From contig NZ_CP043653.1 in NCBI RefSeq assembly GCF_014217685.1, positions 372,001-436,000 of the forward strand: a stretch of 64,000 bases of DNA, written 5' to 3'. The position numbers and the translations under genes are program-made. Of the stretch, positions 59,191 to 64,000 are shown in pieces. Position 1 is the first letter of the stretch. Each line of letters starts with the position of its first letter. The notes under the pieces were generated by a model. The model searched no databases, was not told the DNA's origin, and saw nothing but the letters and a program-made list of their open reading frames with translations. The DNA comes from Glaciihabitans sp. INWT7. GTDB taxonomy: Bacteria; Actinomycetota; Actinomycetes; Actinomycetales; Microbacteriaceae.

Positions 59191-60318
59191 GTGACCCAGA
59201 TCTTCGTCGTCAATTCCGGCTCGTCTTCGATCAAATACCAGCTCATCGACGTCGAGACCGAGCACGTCGCCCTCAGCGGCCTCATCGAGCGGATCGGCGA
59301 GCCCGGTTCCGGAGTCGAGGACCATGAGGCCGGGATGCGGCAGGTGCTCGCGAGGCTGGGATCGGCGGATCAGATCGTCGCCGTCGGACACCGGGTGGTT
59401 CATGGCGGATCGATCTTCGACCGCGCGACGGTCGTGACCGCCGAGGTGGAGTCGCAGATCGACCAACTCTCCGCGCTCGCGCCGCTCCATAATCCGGCGA
59501 ACCTGCAGGGCATCCGGGCGGCGCGAAAGGCGCTGCCGGAGGTGCCGCAGGTGGCCGTCTTCGACACCGCGTTCCACCAGACGCTGCCTCCCGCCGCCTA
59601 CACGTACGCCATCGATGCCGAGCTCGCTGAGGAACATCAGGTGCGGCGCTACGGATTCCACGGCACATCCCACAAGTACGTCTCCGAGCAGGCGGCGCTC
59701 TTCCTCGACCGGCCACTCGGCGAACTCAAGACCATCGTGCTCCACCTCGGCAACGGGGCATCCGTCGCCGCAATCGACAGGGGGATCTCGGTCGAGACCA
59801 GCATGGGGATGACGCCGCTTGAGGGCCTGGTGATGGGCACGCGCTCCGGGGACATCGATGCCGCGGTACTGATCCACCTGCACCGTCACGCCGGCCTAGA
59901 CTTCGACGACCTGGATACTCTCCTCAATCGCCGGAGCGGCCTCCTCGGCCTCACCGGCACCAGCGACATGCGCGACGTGCAGGATGCCGCGTCGAAGGGT
60001 GACGCGACTGCGGAAGCCGCGCTTGCGGTCTACCGTCACCGCGTTCGCCGGTACATCGGGGCGTACATCGCGCATCTCGGCGGCCTCGACGCCCTCGTGT
60101 TCACCGCCGGAGTCGGGGAGAACAACGTGCTGCTTCGGCGCCGGACTCTGGCCGGGCTCGAGTTTCTCGGAATCTCGATCGACCACGACCGCAACGAGCT
60201 CATCTGCAAGAAGCCGCGTTTCATCTCCCCTGACGGTTCCCCCGTCGCTGTGCTGGTGATCCCCACCAACGAGGAGCTCGAGATCGCACGCCAGGTCCAG
60301 GAACTGGTGGCACGGTAG
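59191..60318 (+). CDS. ackA: Acetate kinase
   Basis: A 375-residue acetate kinase making ATP and acetate from acetyl phosphate, or the reverse for acetate assimilation. VNSGSSSIKYQL at the start, FDTAFHQTLPP, RRYGFHGTSHKYV (catalytic His), LHLGNGASVAAI and FTAGVGENN are all in place. GTG start. Paired with pta as usual; both sit just after the E1-E2 genes that likely yield acetyl-CoA, though pta-ackA is a core pair and the link may be chance. Confidence 0.96.
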   Translation: MTQIFVVNSGSSSIKYQLIDVETEHVALSGLIERIGEPGSGVEDHEAGMRQVLARLGSADQIVAVGHRVVHGGSIFDRATVVTAEVESQIDQLSALAPLHNPANLQGIRAARKALPEVPQVAVFDTAFHQTLPPAAYTYAIDAELAEEHQVRRYGFHGTSHKYVSEQAALFLDRPLGELKTIVLHLGNGASVAAIDRGISVETSMGMTPLEGLVMGTRSGDIDAAVLIHLHRHAGLDFDDLDTLLNRRSGLLGLTGTSDMRDVQDAASKGDATAEAALAVYRHRVRRYIGAYIAHLGGLDALVFTAGVGENNVLLRRRTLAGLEFLGISIDHDRNELICKKPRFISPDGSPVAVLVIPTNEELEIARQVQELVAR

Positions 60319-60328
60319 CGCGACCCTT

Positions 60329-60362
60329 ACCGATGAATCGATCGCCGACGCGGGTCATCGGT
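60329..60362. terminator. Putative terminator after ackA
   Basis: ACCGATGA (60329-60336) pairs with TCATCGGT (60355-60362) across 18 nt, followed by agcgcttt. It lies between ackA and the convergent NAD-binding gene. Confidence 0.4.
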
Positions 60363-60381
60363 AGCGCTTTCGCGCGCCCGG

Positions 60382-61029
60382 CTACAGCTCGGCGAGGGCG
60401 TCAGCGAGGGGCGTCTGCCCAGAGATGGCTTCGAATTGCCTTCCGACTGCGGTGTCACCGATGAGCAGCGCCGCAAGGAGAGCGGCGACATCCGCTCGAG
60501 GGATGCTGCCGCGACCGACCGACTCGCCCAGGGTCACGACACCGGTGGGTTCCGAATCGGTGAGGCTGCCCGGGCGCACGATGGTCCAGTCGAGGTCGCG
60601 CTCGCGAACCGCGGCATCCGCCTCACTCTTCGCCCGGAGATAGACCTGGAATCCGTCATCGGAGGGGGCGTCGAAGGTGTCGGCGCCCATCGATGAAACG
60701 ACGATCATCCGGCGCACCCCGGCTCGAACAGAGGCATCGGCGAGAAGGATCGCGCCGTCACGATCCAGGGTCAGCTTGCGATCGGGGCCGCTGTCCGGTC
60801 CTGCTCCGGCGGCGAAGACGGTGGCATCTGCGCCCGTGAGCGCACCAGCCAGTTCGTCGATGGTCGAATGTTCGAGGTCGAGCAGCAGTGGAGTGGCGCC
60901 GACGGCGCGAAGATCGTCAGCCTGTTCCGGATTCCGGATGATTCCGACCGGTTCGTGCCCGGCCTCGGCGAGTTTGCGGGCGAGGAGCAGGGCGATCTTT
61001 CCGTGCCCTCCGGCAATGACTATGCGCAT
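60382..61029 (-). CDS. NAD(P)-binding atypical SDR (NmrA/YwnB-like)
   Basis: A 215-residue protein: MRIVIAGGHGKIALLLARKLAEAGHEPVGIIRN is an NADP-binding Rossmann start; MIVVSSMGAD and DWTIVRPGSLTD are typical of the NAD(P)H-binding (NAD_binding_10) family. The ATG at 61029 begins the conserved motif; the upstream 98 codons of open frame translate the tandem repeat and are not genuine. Possibly a redox sensor or reductase; substrate unknown. Confidence 0.85.
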   Translation of the reverse strand: MRIVIAGGHGKIALLLARKLAEAGHEPVGIIRNPEQADDLRAVGATPLLLDLEHSTIDELAGALTGADATVFAAGAGPDSGPDRKLTLDRDGAILLADASVRAGVRRMIVVSSMGADTFDAPSDDGFQVYLRAKSEADAAVRERDLDWTIVRPGSLTDSEPTGVVTLGESVGRGSIPRADVAALLAALLIGDTAVGRQFEAISGQTPLADALAEL

Positions 61030-61315
61030 GCCTCCACCGTACGCCTCTGCATAATTCCTGCAATCCGTGCGATCGGGCCGGGATGTCCCCGAGATATCGG
61101 GACCGGGATCCCGGCCGGCGAATTCTGCAGGAGTTGTGCGGGGGAGCCGGAGCAGGCTGCAGGAGTTGTGCGGGGGAGCCGGAGCAGTCCGCAGGAGTTG
61201 TGCGGGGGAGCCGGAGCAGTCAGCAGGCGGATGGGGTGGGCGGCGACCTCGGAGCGGCCAGCGGCCGATGGCGAACACCGGGGGCCGGGTCGGTGGCTGC
61301 CGGTAGTCTTGGCTG
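61030..61315. repeat. Intergenic region with three tandem 32-bp repeats
   Basis: Copies start at 61127, 61159 and 61191 (unit begins gcaggagttgtgcggggg) and end at about 61222, nearly identical. CCGGGATCCCGG (about 61103-61114) is a perfect palindrome just before. At the right end TAGTCT (61304-61309) is 6 nt before the dnaX GTG, fitting a leaderless dnaX promoter. No gene is seen. Confidence 0.75.
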
Positions 61316-63466
61316 GTGGTCACCGCCCTGTATCGCCGTTATCGGCCAGAGACTTTCGCCGAGCTGATCGGGCAGTCGCAGGTGACCGATCCGCTGCGCA
61401 CGGCGCTGCGAAACGACCGGGTCAACCACGCCTATCTATTCAGCGGACCGCGCGGCTGCGGCAAGACGACATCCGCCCGCATCCTTGCCCGGTGCCTCAA
61501 CTGCGTCGAGGGCCCCACCGATACTCCGTGCGGCGTCTGCCCGAGCTGCATCGAGCTGAGCCGCGACGGCGGCGGGTCGATGGATGTCGTGGAGATCGAT
61601 GCCGCAAGCCACAACGGTGTCGACGACGCACGCGACCTGCGGGAGCGCGCAGTGTTCGCGCCGGCCCGGGATCGCTACAAGATCTTCATCCTCGACGAAG
61701 CGCACATGGTGACGCCCCAGGGCTTCAACGCGCTGCTGAAGATCGTCGAAGAGCCGCCGGAGCACGTCAAGTTCATCTTCGCGACGACGGAGCCCGAGAA
61801 GGTGATCGGCACCATCCGGTCGCGAACCCACCACTACCCGTTCCGTCTCGTTCCTCCCGCGCAGATGCTCGAGTATGTGCAGTCGCTCTGCGCGAGCGAG
61901 AAGGTGGACGTCGAAGCCGGCGTGCTGCCACTCGTCGTTCGGGCGGGTGGCGGTTCGGTGCGCGACACGCTTTCGCTTCTCGATCAGCTCATCGCCGGTT
62001 CCGAGGGTTCATCCGTGCAGTACGAGCGCGCTGTGGCGCTGCTCGGCTACACCCATGGCGCTCTGCTCGGTGAGGTCGTCGATGCTCTCGGAGCCCGGGA
62101 TGCCTCGGCCGCCTTCGCCGCGATCGACCGCGTGATCCAGACCGGCCAAGACCCGCGTCGGTTCGTCGAAGACCTCCTCGAACGACTGCGCGACCTCATC
62201 ATCGTGAGCGCCACCGGCGAGGGGGCAGCGGCCGTCCTGCGCGGAGTGCAGCCCGACGAGCTCGACCGCATGGCGCAGCAGGCCTCGAGGTTCGGAACAG
62301 CCGAGCTCTCTCGGGCCGCGGATGTCGCGAACTCGGCTCTCACCGAGATGACCGGTGCGACCTCCCCCCGTCTTCACCTCGAGCTCATGATCGCGCGCGT
62401 GCTCGTGCCAGCGAGCGACGAGACCAACCGCGGAGCCCTCGCGAGGGTCGAGCGCCTGGAACGACGCATCGGTATGGACAGTCCAGACGGTCGAGCAGCG
62501 ATCGCCAGCGAGCGTATCGAGACCGCCGCACCGCCCGCCGGTCCAGTAGCGAGCGCTAGCGAGCGTATCGAGACCCCCGCCGTTCAGCCGACGGGGCTCG
62601 ATGCAGGCGCCGAGCGTTCTACTAGACCCGCGGTGCCCTCCGCCGGTCTGGATACGGGCGCTGAGCGCCCTGCTCAACCCGCGGAACCGTCCGCCAGCGA
62701 GCGCATCGAGGCCTCTGCGCCTCCGGTCGGCCCTGTCTACGGCTTCGGCGCCGCCGCACAGACTGCCGAGCCGGTCATGGAACCCCCGATCGTCCCGAGC
62801 GTCGTCACCTTCCAGCAGGTGAAGGACAGCTGGCCCGAGATCCTCGAGCGCGTGGAAAAAGCCAAGCGGACCGCCTGGATGGTCGTCTACACCGCTACTC
62901 CGCTCGCGCTGCGTGACGGCAACATCCTCGATCTGTCCTTCGCCAGCCAGACCGATGTCGACGCTCTCAAGCAGCGCACCACCCCCGGCGAGGGAATCTC
63001 GGACTACCTCAAGCAGGCTGTCTACGACGTGCTAGGGTTCCGTCCGTTGCTGACCGCCCGCGCGGAGACCCCCCGCACGGAGCCGGCTCGCGCGGAGGCG
63101 CCGCCCGCGCCCCATGCAGCGCGACCCCCCGTCGCCGATGGCCCGACCACCTCGCAGGAGCCCCCCGAGCAGACCGAGCCCGACATCGAACCACCGGCTC
63201 CCTCCGGTGCCACCTGGGAGACTGCGGTCATCACCGACTCGGAGCCGGAGACCAAGCCCAAACCCGTGCCCGAGAAGAAGCGGATGCCCGAGCCCGTGAT
63301 CGCGCCGCCCGAGCCGGCCGAGCCCGCGGCTCCGAAACGCCCCGCACCGGTCGCAATGGCCGACGGCAAGCAGCGTTATGGGGAATCCGTGGTGCGGGAG
63401 ATCCTCGGTGCGAGCTTCATCGAAGAACAGACCGTGGCCCCCCGGGTCGCCCCGAGAGAGCAGTAG
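61316..63466 (+). CDS. dnaX: DNA polymerase III gamma/tau subunit
   Basis: A 716-residue clamp-loader ATPase. [17 protein letters not shown], Walker [17 protein letters not shown], the zinc module (C-x8-C-x2-C pattern in [18 protein letters not shown]) and Walker [10 protein letters not shown] are at residues 1-130. The tau extension has a Pro/Ala/Glu-rich linker whose part at about residues 391-466 (62489-62713) is made of REP-like repeats, read as ASERIET and GAER. A compact domain follows ([25 protein letters not shown]). The GTG start is 6 nt after TAGTCT. I see no slippery site for a gamma product. Confidence 0.95.
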   Translation: MVTALYRRYRPETFAELIGQSQVTDPLRTALRNDRVNHAYLFSGPRGCGKTTSARILARCLNCVEGPTDTPCGVCPSCIELSRDGGGSMDVVEIDAASHNGVDDARDLRERAVFAPARDRYKIFILDEAHMVTPQGFNALLKIVEEPPEHVKFIFATTEPEKVIGTIRSRTHHYPFRLVPPAQMLEYVQSLCASEKVDVEAGVLPLVVRAGGGSVRDTLSLLDQLIAGSEGSSVQYERAVALLGYTHGALLGEVVDALGARDASAAFAAIDRVIQTGQDPRRFVEDLLERLRDLIIVSATGEGAAAVLRGVQPDELDRMAQQASRFGTAELSRAADVANSALTEMTGATSPRLHLELMIARVLVPASDETNRGALARVERLERRIGMDSPDGRAAIASERIETAAPPAGPVASASERIETPAVQPTGLDAGAERSTRPAVPSAGLDTGAERPAQPAEPSASERIEASAPPVGPVYGFGAAAQTAEPVMEPPIVPSVVTFQQVKDSWPEILERVEKAKRTAWMVVYTATPLALRDGNILDLSFASQTDVDALKQRTTPGEGISDYLKQAVYDVLGFRPLLTARAETPRTEPARAEAPPAPHAARPPVADGPTTSQEPPEQTEPDIEPPAPSGATWETAVITDSEPETKPKPVPEKKRMPEPVIAPPEPAEPAAPKRPAPVAMADGKQRYGESVVREILGASFIEEQTVAPRVAPREQ
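62489..62713. repeat. Cluster of REP-like elements inside dnaX
   Basis: Copies at 62489-62524 and 62540-62575 (36 bp; start GGTCGAG or GGTCCAG, end GAGCGTATCGAGACC) are nearly equal. Copies at 62594-62628 and 62645-62679 are in reverse orientation (start GGGCTCGATGC and GGTCTGGATACG), and a partial forward copy is at about 62683-62713. The same element spans the pta stop (59135-59170). All keep the dnaX frame open. Confidence 0.75.
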
Positions 63467-63468
63467 GC

Positions 63469-64000
63469 GTGTACGACGGAATCGTCCAGGAACTGATCGA
63501 CGAACTCGGGCGCCTGCCCGGTATCGGGCCGAAATCGGCACAGCGCATCGCTTTCCACATTTTGCAGACCGAGACCTTCGACGTCACCCACCTCGCGGAG
63601 GTGCTGATGACGGTGAAGGAGAAGGTGCGCTTCTGCGACATCTGTGGCAACGTCACGGAGCAGGAGCTCTGCAACATCTGTCGCGATCCGCGTCGTTCTC
63701 CCGCCACGATCTGTGTGGTCGAAGAGGCGAAGGATGTCGTTGCGATCGAGCGCACCCGCGAGTTCAAGGGGCTCTATCACGTGCTCGGCGGCGCCATCAG
63801 TCCCATCGACGGCATCGGACCGGACGACCTGCGCATCCGCCAGTTGATGCAGCGCCTCGCCGACGGCGTGGTCACCGAGGTGATCATCGCCACCGATCCC
63901 AATCTGGAGGGGGAGGCGACGGCGACCTATCTCTCTCGCATGCTGATGCATCTCGATCTTCGCGTCACGCGGCTCGCCTCCGGACTCCCCGTGGGCGGCG
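63469..64000 (+). CDS. recR: Recombination protein RecR (3'-truncated by window edge)
   Basis: The first 177 residues of RecR, a zinc-finger/Toprim protein loading RecA at gaps with RecO/RecF. HhH region ([24 protein letters not shown]), four-Cys zinc finger ([18 protein letters not shown]) and Toprim start ([51 protein letters not shown]) are present. GTG start 2 bp after the dnaX stop. The ybaB gene often found between dnaX and recR is absent. Confidence 0.96.
   Translation, partial: MYDGIVQELIDELGRLPGIGPKSAQRIAFHILQTETFDVTHLAEVLMTVKEKVRFCDICGNVTEQELCNICRDPRRSPATICVVEEAKDVVAIERTREFKGLYHVLGGAISPIDGIGPDDLRIRQLMQRLADGVVTEVIIATDPNLEGEATATYLSRMLMHLDLRVTRLASGLPVGG

Noticed and set aside
61316-63466. 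Programmed frameshift in dnaX producing a gamma form
   Set aside because: No A-rich slippery heptamer is visible in the linker region; the frame runs to a full-length tau-like protein.

Overview
This 64 kb window is high-GC actinobacterial DNA. Gene content and style (apparent leaderless starts 6-7 nt after a TANNNT box, an ffs gene close to dnaX-recR, ROK/LacI-controlled sugar operons, an LAxTG sorting signal) fit the Microbacteriaceae (Micrococcales). The genus cannot be fixed from sequence alone. A wall-anchored ice-binding protein suggests a cold or freezing habitat, and the sugar-uptake and xylose genes suggest life on plant-derived carbohydrates.

Layout. (A) 1-3724: end of a multiple-monosaccharide ABC importer (mmsA/gguA-like ATPase, cut by the window edge, and permease) plus a LacI regulator. 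(B) 3737-11362: a CUT1 sugar importer on the minus strand (Tat-type binding lipoprotein and two permeases, no ATPase), a divergent LacI regulator, and a plus-strand oxidoreductase/ThuA/oxidoreductase operon for a sugar or polyol. (C) 11575-15873: ice-binding protein, small HTH protein, a VOC gene with an apparent frameshift divergent from a MarR gene with two matching operators, a YpeA-like acetyltransferase, a SecD-head lipoprotein and a DUF1905 protein. (D) 15888-23431: xylose locus: xylB and xylA with a MITE-like inverted repeat between them, a ROK repressor, and a xylFGH-like importer. (E) 23532-27919: Bcr/CflA efflux pump, PAP2 phosphatase, and an overlapping saccharopine-dehydrogenase-like/enolase-superfamily pair.

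(F) 27920-31522: about 840 bp without a gene, holding eight copies of a 48-bp imperfect palindrome at a mostly 92-94 bp period. It is followed by a HerA-like ATPase, a small membrane protein and tRNA-Ser(GGA). (G) 31837-56890: a 25-kb catabolic cluster. It holds an importer whose ATPase and permease are one polypeptide, paralogous XRE-cupin regulators, four zinc-type alcohol dehydrogenases (two near-duplicates), an SDR, a PRISE-type reductase, a 3-hydroxyisobutyrate-dehydrogenase-like protein, an aldehyde dehydrogenase, an M24-fold protein with a substituted metal ligand, a solitary EboE-like barrel protein, a ketopantoate-reductase-like protein, two VOC proteins, a GntR regulator, and a 2-oxo-acid/acetoin-dehydrogenase-type complex (alpha-beta fused E1, then E2, no E3). 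I infer import of an unidentified hydroxylated substrate, serial oxidation, and TPP/lipoate-dependent cleavage to an acyl-CoA. (H) 56908-64000: core genes: ffs, pta, ackA, an NAD-binding protein, dnaX and the start of recR. The dnaX linker is largely built from copies of a ~35-bp REP-like repeat that also overlaps the end of pta.

The strongest candidates for something undescribed are the 48-bp palindrome array (27939-28692), the cluster at 31.8-56.9 kb with its shared operator-like motifs, and the REP-derived coding sequence in dnaX. All functional calls come from reading the sequence; no database search was run.
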